Shown: positions 22,956-33,900 of the stretch, piece by piece
Position numbering within the stretch: the first letter of the stretch is position 1
How the letters are laid out: each line of letters opens with the position of its first letter
From: Naganishia liquefaciens
Lineage: Eukaryota; Basidiomycota; Tremellomycetes; Filobasidiales; Filobasidiaceae
Direction of reading: 5' to 3'
Length of the DNA stretch: 64,000 bases
Assembly (NCBI GenBank): GCA_013423385.1
Contig: BLZA01000023.1
Location: 313,782-377,781 of the forward strand
The notes under the pieces: model-generated
The model's input: the letters and a program-made list of their open reading frames with translations, nothing else
Databases searched by the model: none
What the model was told of the DNA's origin: nothing
Position numbers and translations under genes: made by a program

Positions 22956-25900
22956 CTATGACTTGATACTCAATTTAGTCACCGGCGGCACCGTCAATGC
23001 TGCATTCTCGCCGACCGGACCTGCAAGCCTGGCCGCAGCCGTGGCCGCCATCGCCTTCTTCGCCTGCTGTTGCATCTGCACCCTGGCCTGCCCCAACGCT
23101 GCCAATCGCTGTGCCCTTGTCCCACCTGCCGGCCCTGCCCCATTCGTCGCGGCAATCTTCAACTCATTCCGCAGCCGGTCCATGCGGATTGCATCGGACG
23201 AGAATCCGGGGATGTTGATATTGTATTCCCGGCCGAGGTGAAACTGGATGTCTTGTACTTCTAGTTTGCGTGCTTTCCTATGTCGCGCCATGCGGCAGCC
23301 AAATTCAATGCACGAGTCAATGAACTCGTCACCGATCTCTAGCAGAACCTGTGGGATGACTCGTTAGAGTTACAATCAATCACTTTTTTTGAAGCTCACA
23401 TCTTCAGCCGCCTCGGTGATATTGACATCCGGGTAAAGACAATTCGCCAGATCCGCCAATTTACGTTTACCGGTGCTGGAGCCACTCGATTCCGCGAGAT
23501 CCTCTTCTGCGACCGCCGTAGTTACCGCCTTTTCTCCCTTGACTGCGACCTCCGCGGCCGCGGGCGTTGCAGTTTCCTCCTCCACCTCATCGCCTTCTTT
23601 GACATTACTGTTCAGCTTCTCAAAGATAGTACCCTTCATCGCTAATTTCTGTGCACCGCTGGACATGATATCACGCTGAAGCTGCGTCATGTACCGCCCG
23701 ATAGATGCTGGTCGATGCAGATACGGCGGGAGTCCCAAAGTCATTCCCGCGGCGAGTCCCCCATTCAGCGAAGGACGCAGTGGCTTCGTATCCGGATACT
23801 TGGTCACAAACGGGAACGTCTTTGCCGAAGCTGGTAAGACTTGCGATATCTGAATTTCTGCCGAGACGGGTGGACATTCCTGCGCGGCTTGCGGTCCGCC
23901 GTTTGGCAATGGGAAACCCATAGGTCGACCACGACCTTGCATCTGCATTTGAGCCGCTTGTATCTGGTTCATCTGGCCCGGAATTGCCGGTGGCAATCCG
24001 GAATGCGAGCCGGGCTGCCCACCCATCCCTATTGGCGGTGGTATCATTCCAGGTTGAGGCATCCCGCGACCTGCAACAGGACCGCCGGTAACTCCCATCG
24101 GCATGATAGGTTGTCCCATTGCTTGGCTCTGAAGATTCGCCTGCAGTTGCGCCTGAGCCAGTTGTCCGATCTGCGCGAATTGTGCCTGTAATTGTTGTTG
24201 CCCCATTTGCTGGCCTGGCAAACCCATCGCACCGTTATTCTGCATCGGCATGCCTGGCATAACGTTTGCATTTGCCATACCAGGTGACGAGTTGAGCTGA
24301 GGCGATCCGGCCATTGATCCCTGTCGACTGGGCATGCCGTTCGCGGCGAGCGATGCTACTCGATTCGGAGTTCCGGCTCGCAAGTTGGAGGGTAATGCAG
24401 CGTTCTGTGCCATCTGTGGCGTTCCATGCATCGAATGCGGGCTCTGTGTGATCCCATGAGGCAAGCTTGGCGGATTCTGCATCATCTGAGCCTGAGATTG
24501 CGTCTTGAAAGCAGCCATCTGGGTAGCGGCAGCCGCCGCGGCTTGATTCTGCGCTTGCTGCATTTGCGGATTCATCCCCATCATTGGCATTTGACCTGCA
24601 GGCGGTATTCCGTTTGGTACGCCCGCTGGTCCCGCTGGTCCCCCCGGTCCTTGTCTTGCCTGTGCTTGGCTGAGCAGTCGCTGCCGATTTGGCGGTAACT
24701 GCAAGTTCGGCAAAGGGCCGATTCCAGATAAGTCTGCACCGGTGGGAAGCTGGGTTTTCATATCTGGTGTTCCCATATCACCAGCCGCATTGGCGTTCAG
24801 AGGGGATTGACGGGCTTGTGCTGCTCGTAGCTGTTGCAGGTTCATTTCCTGAACGTACTCCTGATATGCGGCCTTTATTGCAGGTTTCTATCAAGGCAAA
24901 GATAAACTCTCGTGCCGCGAAGTAGCCCTTATTGCATACCCTGGTGAACAGTTCCCGTCTAGTCTCTTCAGGCATTCCTCGGATATGCGTGAAATATGAT
25001 CTCCTTATTGGAGGTGTCTGCGAATCATGCGTTAGCGTTGTAGAATCTCTTCTGCATCCGGGCCATACGTTGCGGAAAAATTGATTCCTCTTCTCATCGG
25101 ACATGTCTTCGATTTTTTTGAATGCCATGGCGGCGGTAACGGCACTCGTGGCTGATCCCGAAGGCGTTCCCATTGCCACAGGCGAAGATGTGCCCTGCGA
25201 GTTCGGTGTTCCTGCACTTTGCATTCCATTGACCGGCAGCGATCCTGGACGCGGTGTCGACATCATGTTGGATTGATTTGGAGTGCCTGGCACTTGACCT
25301 TGATCCACACTTCCGCTCTGCGTCATCTGCTGTTGTTGCTGTTGCATGTTCTGAAGCTGCCGGAATAGGGCATGCTGCTGGTTGGAATGCAGCGACAGAT
25401 TTTCTTGTCCTGGAAGGCCTGTACTCTGCTGTCTTTGCGGCTGCTGTTGTCGTTGTGCTTGCATCGGTTGCGTATTTGCTGTCTGCTGATTCAGAAGATT
25501 GCCGTATGTTCCCGGTCCTTTCATTTTGACGATGTAATCGAGCTACAGATCGGGATAGGGATAAGCATGAAGCAGAGATTCTTGAAAATAGACCATACCA
25601 TTTTCTTCTGTTGCTCGTTCAAGCGATTCTCCTCTTTCATCTTCATGAACTCTGGCAGATTTGATAAAATGTTATGTATCTCCTGATATTGCTTCTGATT
25701 CGCGGGAGACTGTCCATTTTGAGAACCTGGTGTGCCCGGAGCGTTCCCTTGAGGTCCCCCTGGCACTCCTGGCAGACCCTCGGAAGGCGGCCTCGGCGAC
25801 TGTCCGGCCATCATGTTATTCAGCTGATTTACTCCTGGTTGACCCGCTTGATTCATCATTCCAGCAACACCCTGTGCATTGGGTTGATTTTTGTTCTGAG

Positions 25901-26680
25901 CGGCAGCGACCGCTGCCAGCTGATTCTGCAACGCCTGAGTCATGGGCTGACCCTGAGCTCGCATCTGCAGGAGTCGCGCTTGCAGCGCTGGATTACCAGC
26001 CGCAGCCGCAGCCGCAATAGCAGCCACTTGTGCAGAATTCTGTATGCCTCCTGCAGTCTGCCCCGGAGCACCGTTGATATTCAGCCCGGGGACCGCTGGG
26101 GAGCCCTGATTCGACTGCTGCTGGAGTCCCGCGGCAAGCGGCCGTCCAATCATTCCCGGACTAGAGGTCTGTCCCGGCGTTCCTCCATTCGGCGCTTGAG
26201 CTCGATTGTTACTCTGACGCATGATGGCAGCCTGACTAGCGATGAACGCTTGCTGCTGGGGCTGTGTGAGCGTATGGAAATGCTGGACGGTGATTCCTGC
26301 TTGGGCGCATAGTCGTTGTATGAGCGCGGCTTGTTGAGGCCCTGTCCCTGAAGCTGAATTTGGCGTCATGTTCGCTCCGGCAGTCATCTTGGGCATTCCT
26401 TGCGCATTATTGAAATCGGATGGTGGTCGGGGTCTCGGAGATGGTCGCATCTGCGGGGAGCCGACGGCTTGATTTGCATTCTGCTGCGAACATCCGAAAG
26501 AGTTAGCACTCAGGTGTCAGATGACATAGGTTTCTCAGAGGTGCTTACACTTCTGGTGACCAATGTCTTCAGATAAGCCATCTTCTCTTCACCACTCGCG
26601 TTCTGAAGCTCTGCCGGTATAAGTCTCATGAGATCCTGGATATTTGGCCTTGGGGCCATGCCGTTCGTAGGATTCGACAT
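22956..26680 (-). CDS. TAF12: TFIID/SAGA subunit TAF12 with long Gln/Met/Pro-rich N-terminus
   Basis: Start MSNPTNGMAPRPNIQDLMRL at 26680, about seven exons. The C-terminal histone fold is clear: TGKRKLADLANCLYPDVNIT, LLEIGDEFIDSCIEFGCRMA, then RHRKARKLEVQDIQFHLG and the hallmark NINIPGF. This H2B-like fold pairs with TAF4 in TFIID and with Ada1 in SAGA. Upstream lie about 850 residues of Gln/Ala/Pro/Met/Gly-rich sequence with Ala runs and poly-Gln patches, plus short conserved-looking helices (QEIHNILSNLPEFMKMKEEN, EETRRELFTR joined to KPAIKAAYQEYVQEMN). Yeast TAF12 (539 aa) also has a Gln-rich front half, but this one is about twice as long. The exon near 24895 must end at a GTATGC donor; reading through gives a false frame. 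Confidence 0.88.
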
Positions 26681-27254
26681 GATAGGCCACCTTTTCAGAA
26701 TTGGAAGTCAGCCTCGCCAAAGTGCTACACTGTAACGGGTTCCCGATAAACGAGAGCGTTGTCCAAGAGTCCCGCTCGTAGATGGTCGCTCTTCGCGGGA
26801 TTATCCCCGATTGGTCACTCCTGGGGAGCGGTGATTTTCGCTGTGTCGCCCGGACGCACGACTTTTGAGGTCGTGGGCGTATATGGCTATGACTGGCGGT
26901 TGCTGTTAGAAGGCTCAAGAACCGCTTGACAGAGCCAAGAAAGAGTCCCGAACAGGCAGCGTCTCACCTTTGTCGGTGATCGACGAAGTTGGAAGCTCCG
27001 TCCAGTGAGACTCTAGGGGAGCACCCCACCTCTTGCTCCTTTCCCATCCAGTCCTGCGTCTCTCCAACCGTGTCGTTTGGTCAAGCAAAGCGTATCCAAT
27101 CTCAGTATTGAAGGGATGCGTGGTGAATTGACGAAGCAGGCGAATTCATCAGCAGCAGGTAGAGCAATGCCTAAGGCTTGGATTTGTATGCATACAACGC
27201 ATCGGTCCTGACATTCGATACAATTTACCTGCTAGACCTTGCATCAACCACAAA
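26681..27254. other. Intergenic, TAF12 promoter
   Basis: 574 bp between two minus-strand genes. No coding signal or RNA gene recognised. Confidence 0.5.
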
Positions 27255-28540
27255 CTAGCCCCCTCCAGCGAAAAAAGACCGGATATCCTTCTGCTTATCG
27301 TCATGTGCCGCGCTCCCGATTCCCCCCTTTTGTCGTTTGATTCCATCCAGGTGGGTTGATACGTTCATGGTGAGCACATTGACTCTAAGGTGCGGAAGCG
27401 GCTTCTTCTCCCTCGAGACAGACATCGTGCTTGCCGCTGATCGAGTACTGGTGTTCGTTGTCGTCCTTGACAGGTTTGGAGGCTGCGCAGGTACAGCCGT
27501 GGGCTGCGTTGTGCTATGTCCCGTTGCATCGACCTCCGCCGCATCAGTCGTGGGTTTCGCCTCTCCTGTGCCGACTGCCTCTTCTCCATCTTGCTGACCC
27601 GCGGGGAACTCGTCATGGTACCCGATCTCGACTCGAGTCCATCCGGTGTTTGTCATACCGCTTCCCCTCCATGCTACTTGAGATCCCGACGGCGGTCTCC
27701 GTGCAATGAAAGCGCCGAGCAGCTCAGAGTTGAAAATACCGTGCGCGACAACGAAGACCTTTGGTGCCTCTTCGGCGGATTTTCCTCTTGCGCTTTGCAG
27801 AATAGGTTCGATGTACTGAGCGATACTGTATAAAGCGTGTCAGACAATCGATTTGTCGGCGAGGACAGTACTCACGCCTTCTCTGCTCGGGCCCGTACGT
27901 CATCTAGACTCTCCCCTTGCTCGAACTTGAAGCTTCTTCCCGGTTCCCGATGGAACCCAGGCATCCCCTTGTTGGCAGCAAACGGCTGTCGCTCAGCTCT
28001 GCCAAAGTTCTGTTCTTGGAATAATGGCGAGTATGTCAAAGGCGGAGGAGGTGGCGATTGGTGTTTGTGTATCTGCTGAGCCTGGAGAATGGAATAAATT
28101 AGCTTGAGGCTCTCAGCGACACACCAAGTACTGACGGTCCATGCTGCCCGCAATAGATTACTAGCGAACATGGCATCAATGCGGTAGTCGCTAAAGGACG
28201 CTCCGACAGCTTTCGCTTGCTAGGTGGAAATCTGTCAGATGTGACATACACGAATCAACCTCGGGAGCCTGCTCACATTCATGCCTGATTTGTCAATGTC
28301 ATAAAAGGGTCGGCGTCAATATCTGCTTCGCTAACCGTGTCTGTAGCTCCCCTAGAAGCAAGTACGCACCATGACTTGAAAGAGGTGCATCAGCGGAGCC
28401 GGCCCAGACGGCTTTCAGATTGTCTACACACACAGCAAAGGACAGGACAATACAGTCAATAGCAAGCTCTTCACTCGGATCAGAATAGGAGTAAGCGTAC
28501 CGGTGGATTCACCATGTCGAACAATGGTCAGGATGATCAT
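27255..28540 (-). CDS. Histidine phosphatase (phosphoglycerate-mutase-like) with C-terminal PIP-box-like motif
   Basis: Start at 28540 gives MIILTIVRHGEST, the catalytic RHG motif at residues 8-10. The next exons carry DNLKAVWAGSADAPLS and MNQAKAVGASFSDYRIDAMF, then ASNLLRAAWT, the helix of branch-one histidine phosphatases. The second catalytic His is in FVVAHGIFNSELLGAF. After about residue 220 the protein is Thr/Ala-rich and ends in QKDIRSFFAGGG: Q-x-x-I-x-x-F-F is an exact fit to the PCNA-interacting box, four residues from the end. An intron with strong GTAAGG/CAG ends lies upstream (about 28541-28622) and the sequence before it stays in frame for some 18 codons, so the true start could be in an upstream exon. 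The substrate is unknown; enzymes of this fold range from phosphoglycerate mutase to protein phosphatases. Confidence 0.85.
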
Positions 28541-29068
28541 ACTGTTTCTCTTCACAAGTCAAATCGACAACAATGAGTACCAGGAGAGTTCAGAAGGCAG
28601 ATCGCTTTGATGGCTGCCTTACCCCGGGTCGATGTGATCTACGGTGAGGGTCTTGATGGCCTCCTCTCCCGATAACCATCAATCCAGTCAAGGGCGAAGT
28701 CACCGATTGCCATTGTTCCGGATGACAGGGCCGAAGATGCCGGCACGCCGGTACCCATTCGGGGGCACCCAGCCCCGCAGGTTCGCCACGGCTTTCGCCA
28801 CTGACGCGGTCGTCATATTGGCCCTTGCGGTACGCCTCACCGCAAAGCAGTAAGCGGGTCTCATATTAGGATCCTTACGCATGTGCCTTACTATGTGCTC
28901 CGATAGCTGCTAGCTGGAGAAGTAAAGGGGAAACCTCATCCTCGATTTCAGATACGAAGGATATTGACAGCAACCGACAAGCGCGCCAATATCACAGAAT
29001 GACATCCTTTGGATGTCAGTTTACTCATACATCGAAGAATTCCATTATAAACAATCTCTCGAGTGCGA
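28541..29068. other. Upstream region of histidine phosphatase
   Basis: Probably 5' UTR with one intron and promoter, followed by the glycosylase 3' flank. A plus-strand open frame of 65 codons from 28656 was considered and rejected. Confidence 0.4.
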
Positions 29069-30583
29069 TCAATCGAGTTCAGACAGATCACTGTCACTTG
29101 TGGAAGCTTGGCCTTCGTCAGCGTGCTTTCTTGCACCCTTTCCCCTCTTGCTCTGACGGACCGACTTGGTTCTCTTGCTCGGCGGCGGCAGATCTTCCGA
29201 GGGTTCGCTATCGCTATCGCTTGCCGTCGCTTCTTCTTCTTCCGACTCAGTTCTCGCCCTCTTCCCCTTTTTCCGCTGCGACGTGGCTTTAGCCTTTTTA
29301 CCCTTCGCGGGCGTACCGCCACCCGTCTTCTTGCCCCATCCGCCATTTGCCTCGATCAGGTCCTTTAACGGACACTCCATTCCGTCAAACTCCCTTCTCT
29401 CCTTGACCGGTATCAGGCGGCAGGAAGGACACGCCACACCGTGCTGCCACATCAAGACATGGAGGGCATACTTGTGCTCGTCCGGGATCTTGGTATCGAG
29501 GTGAAAGAACGCTTGATCTCTTGTCGCTTTTGGTGGTATCCAGCCTAACCAGGAGCACAGCCGATGAACATGTGTGTCAACGGCGAAGCTTGCGCGTGAC
29601 AGGCAAAAGAGAAGTGTGCAGGACGAGGTCTTCACGCCGACGCCGGGAAAGCGTAGGAGGGCTTCCATCGCCTCGTCTTTCGAGAATGCGTGAAGATGAT
29701 CCAGGCTGAGGACGTGCTGCTTTGATCGCTCGATCTCTCCGGTTTTCTCCTCCTGGGTTGCCTTGTCAGCCCCGGGAATATTCGGTTTGGCCTCTTCCGA
29801 GCCATCTTCAGCTTTTTCGAGAGCAGCGGCGCGAGCAATGTTGTCCTCGTATACCATATCCAGTATCGCTTTGATGTTCTTGCTCTTGTTCTTAGCCAAG
29901 CCGCCGCATTTGATTGCCTCAAACAAATCGTTTTCGCTCCGTTCGCGCACTGCATTCCAGTTGACGCTACCTTGTCCCACTCCCTCCTTCAAGATACCGT
30001 ATGTCTCCACGATATTGCGAAAGGCGGCACTGGAATTCCGACGATTTGTTGCTGCACTGAGCAGTGTCCGGATGAGTGCGTCGAGGATCGAAGGCACCTC
30101 TCCGCAGCCGCTACTCTCAAGGGAAGGGGCGGGAATGACTTTTGGTGCCTCGTGCTTGCCGTGCCAGGACTCCAATCTCTTGACGACATCGGCGCACTGC
30201 TCTGGAGTCGGCGCTTCCCAGTCTGGGAACGGAGTCTGGCCGGGCATGAGCTTGTACTTGGTGCTCTTTGCAGATGACTTAGGCTGCGGCGTGTTGCTTT
30301 CAACTTTTGCAGGAGTCTTGGGAGCGCTCTCCGACTTGACCGGGGTCTGGTGTACGACCTGGATCCGCTCCGGTCGATCCAGATATCCCGAAGCGATCAT
30401 TGGTTTGACATCCTCTTCTGGAGCCGGATCGGTCGTCGTTTTCCGACTTCGTGCAGACGTCGTAGCACTGGGTTTGCATTCGGTCTCCTCTTTCTTCATT
30501 GAAGAATTCTCATCGATACCTGCATGTCCAGGCAAAGCGTTCGGGCGCGTGCTCGTTCTAGTGGAGCGAGTCGCGGCAGGCAT
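29069..30583 (-). CDS. HhH-GPD family DNA glycosylase (endonuclease III-like)
   Basis: Single exon of 504 codons from the ATG at 30583 (MPAATRSTRTSTRP). Residues about 160-410 are the HhH-GPD fold: SILDALIRTLLSAATNRRNS is the entry helix, EALLRFPGVGVKTSSCTLLF is the helix-hairpin-helix with the catalytic Lys, and SFAVDTHVHRL has the catalytic Asp. Both key residues are present, so bifunctional base excision of oxidised pyrimidines is likely. The Fe-S loop is incomplete: after HGVAC only PSC and a later ECPL remain, not the C-x6-C-x2-C-x5-C of Nth; yeast Ntg1 likewise lacks the cluster. The last 100 residues are Lys/Arg-rich with a Ser/Glu/Asp block, giving nuclear localisation signals. The absence of introns stands out in this window. 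Confidence 0.9.
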   Translation of the reverse strand: MPAATRSTRTSTRPNALPGHAGIDENSSMKKEETECKPSATTSARSRKTTTDPAPEEDVKPMIASGYLDRPERIQVVHQTPVKSESAPKTPAKVESNTPQPKSSAKSTKYKLMPGQTPFPDWEAPTPEQCADVVKRLESWHGKHEAPKVIPAPSLESSGCGEVPSILDALIRTLLSAATNRRNSSAAFRNIVETYGILKEGVGQGSVNWNAVRERSENDLFEAIKCGGLAKNKSKNIKAILDMVYEDNIARAAALEKAEDGSEEAKPNIPGADKATQEEKTGEIERSKQHVLSLDHLHAFSKDEAMEALLRFPGVGVKTSSCTLLFCLSRASFAVDTHVHRLCSWLGWIPPKATRDQAFFHLDTKIPDEHKYALHVLMWQHGVACPSCRLIPVKERREFDGMECPLKDLIEANGGWGKKTGGGTPAKGKKAKATSQRKKGKRARTESEEEEATASDSDSEPSEDLPPPSKRTKSVRQSKRGKGARKHADEGQASTSDSDLSELD

Positions 30584-30982
30584 AAGGAATGGCTGCAATG
30601 AGTGGCGTAGCCCAAAGAGAGGTCTTGTGCGAAGAATCACGTTCGAATTTGTATGTGGTTTATCGTTCAGGAGGGTCGTAGATGGGTGGGGGAGCCTCGA
30701 GACCGGGCCTCAAAGCAAACTCGCATCGACTTCACGAGAATGGGGCTCTTGTCTGCGGCTGTTTCAGATGATCGATCGGCAACCGTTGAAGTATTCGAAA
30801 AGGCCCCGTTGATGAGTCATCACCTAAATCTTGTTCGCAAAGCACCCTCACGCGTCAAGTCCCAAAGTCAAACCATACGTAGATCAAGCTCTCGTTGATC
30901 CTACAACTTGGACACATCGTCCGATTAAATTGTCATGTTCATACACAGCCCGCCATCTGTGCAATGCTCTTTCGCTTTATAG
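30584..30982. other. Glycosylase promoter and Far11 3' flank
   Basis: 399 bp between tandem minus-strand genes; nothing recognised beyond presumed promoter and UTR. Confidence 0.5.
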
Positions 30983-33900
30983 CTAAACTTGGAAGAAAGC
31001 CTCAACCTCATCCGCAGGCATATGCCCACGCGCTTCTTCATCCTCCGTACCGCCTTGGATAGGCATGGGTCCAGGCTCTTCCTCGTCCTCCTCGAATGTG
31101 CCCAAATCTGACCAGTCCGTCGCAGCAGACGGCGCAATGACGGGACGCAATGGGGAGCTGCCAGAGCTTGACCTACGCCGACTTCGCTCGTTGGGCGATT
31201 TTGGAAGCAGAGAAATTTCGGGAGAAATATGCTGGTTGAATCAAGGCTGAAGTCAGCTATCCCTGTCAATGTTCAGTTCCACAGAACCATTCACCTCCCA
31301 GGTATTCTCGTTCCCGGTGCTCTTCCGTCTTTGCCTAGCAGCGAAAGAGTCTTCCGGTTCATCCGCAATTTCCTGGTCCATGTCGTATGTGCTGAATCGT
31401 GCGTCTGGTCCAAGTTCACCAATAGAGACAACGCTCTCGGAATCGCTGATCGCTTCATCGCCGGCCATGCCTCGACTCTTCATGATTTCGTTCAAACGAC
31501 TCCAAGGTGTATTATCCGCCCGGAAGGTATTCGTGAATGAGCTTCGTCGGCCGCCAGGGGAGCTCAAGAGATCGAGACCCTGTTGCACGTGCTCTTCTGC
31601 TTTGTCGATGCCTAGTACCTCGGCGATCAAGTCTTCGTACTCGTATAGCCAAGCGCCCATGATAGTCTCAATATTGTAATCGTCATCGGTCTCCCTTCTG
31701 GGCATTGTGCGATTCGGCGGGAAGATGTCCGAGTCTGTACGATGCATGGACCCGCTTCCATTGCTGCTTGCGACATGATGGCCAGACCCGTAATCGATGG
31801 ATCCTCCAGAAGCGAGCGAATCCGAGCGGCGATGGTGGTCTGGACCCGCATGCGGTATAGCGTAATGCTTGCTATGATAGAATTTGATCAAAGTGCGCAA
31901 TGCGTTCTCGGCGGCCTGTTTGTGAAACGCCATATGGAATGAGCGACGAATCGGAATAGGATATCTGATAACGTACGTTCGATTCCTCTACTTCAGTGTC
32001 GATATCGATAGCCGCTAGCCATTCGTCGCGAAGCTCTGGTTTGCAATTTAGGTAGATGGCAGTAATAGTCTTCATGTTTGCTATCATAGGCAGCGAGGCT
32101 TATCAACACTTTTCCGAGGAACGTGGTCGTCTCCGTGCCGGCTTACATTGCCTCCACTTTCTTCCGCAGAACGGAACTTGACTCTTCAGTACTTTGAGCA
32201 CTTGCAGTTGCAGCATAGGGTGTGTTACGCGAAGCAATCTTTTTAGGATTTGCTAGAAGCGAACATCATCAAGAGCTGTCCATCAAACAGCTTCATACGC
32301 ACTTACACTACTCTTGTACTGAACCAGTAGCGATATTCTTGCCGGCCGTCGCTTCGTCAGCTGATGCACTACTCGGATAAAGTTGATGGAATAAAAGAAA
32401 TTTCTCCAACTGTATTCGTGAATGATTTCGATTTCTTCCCCATCGGCGCCAACTCTGATAGAGTTCGGTTTTGGCTTATGGTCGAATAGATCGACGTGAT
32501 GTCTAGAATGACGTTCAGGGGAGAAATTGAGGTAGCAGTAGCGGAAGAAACTGAGCGCCAAATAATTGCTTCAGCACGCTATCCCGATAGTGCGAACAGG
32601 CAACCACCCACTCGTGATCTTCCCACTCGTTTCTCGTTTGGACAGTGTTCAGCAAGTCCTGAAAGCCAAACATCTTGAGGATGAGTAACAAGCAGTTCGA
32701 GTCAATCAAGAGAGTCGCCAGATGCTGGAATTTGATGATGTCTAATGTGTCGCGGGTACGTGATCAGCACGAGCAGATTCCGAGCCAAGGAAAATCTTAC
32801 GCGACGCCTTGAACCACTTGAGCAACAGAAGCAGAATGGCCGACACCGCTTTCGAGGTGATCTCGCGGTGTCGTGCGACGTCGACCTCCTCGAGCGTCTG
32901 AGGCGGCGTCTCGACAACCTCGGCTGAGATCCCAGATTCATCAATGTTGGTTCTCCTTGCCGTCTTCGGCACTCACCAGGTACTTCCGCGCCGGGTGATC
33001 CCGGATGTTGATTTGCATTCGCGTTGGCTGTCGGGTTGCCCGTCACGGTGGCAAGAAGCAATTTGAGCAAGACGACGACAATGCTTTGCGAGCAGGGAAG
33101 AATAGCTTTCTGATTTCGTCCAAAGAGAGCCGATCAGCATGTGCGTTGAGCCAGTGCAAGGGGGAATCACACGCACGTATACACGTTCGACCCTATATAG
33201 CCTTTTCAAGCTCAGTCTCGCCTGCTGTGCGGCCTTGAGTGCCACATTATCCCCCTGCGACTGTGCTAGCATCTCCTTCTCCTCGTACCTCCAATCCATC
33301 GTCTGGTACTCTTGCCATGCCTGGTCGTCCTCTTCATCACACTCGTCGTCAAACGCCAACTTTGTGAAGCCTATCAGACCGGAACTGCCGAGCCCGCTTT
33401 CCTCCCGGATGTATTCTTCTCGGATCTTTTGCAGCTGGTAGAGACCAAGGGAAACGTGAATATGTCGATTGTACAGCTTTTCCGCTTCATCGATCGCAAA
33501 GGGCACCATCCGCGAGGGATCTGATAGCTCGGACCGTGAGAATGGAAAAACAAAAGGCCGCGTCTGGTCGGTCTGATATTGCAGCTTTTTCGGCTTCATT
33601 TGAGGCGTCGGTGGTGGCGAGGGCGCTGGCGTGCCCGGCTGGGGCAACGACCCTGTTCCTTGCTGTCCGGGCTGGCCCCCTGGTCCCATTTTGTTCTGCA
33701 GGGAAGAACGCGAGACGAACGTGCTCGGCAAGCCGTCCTCTATCGACGTGTGGTAATGCGATCTGACGGGGATCGGGCTCATGGCCTCGGCGAGCTTTTC
33801 CGGATTCAGGCCAGACTTTTTGACAGCGGCAGGAACTTCAAAGGTCGGATACTTGACGGTGATCTCCTTGTGGAAGGTTGTCATGCCTGCAGGAGAGACT

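Noticed and set aside
24850-24945. Apparent continuation EFIFALIETCNKG in the TAF12 gene
   Set aside because: It is intron sequence between a GTATGC donor and a GATAG acceptor; skipping it restores the downstream frame.
28656-28853. Plus-strand frame of 65 codons with a short hydrophobic stretch
   Set aside because: No homologous protein recognised, an equally long frame exists on the opposite strand, and it overlaps the likely 5' region of the histidine phosphatase.
29763-30812. Plus-strand frame of 349 codons
   Set aside because: Antisense to the glycosylase, whose catalytic motifs are unambiguous.
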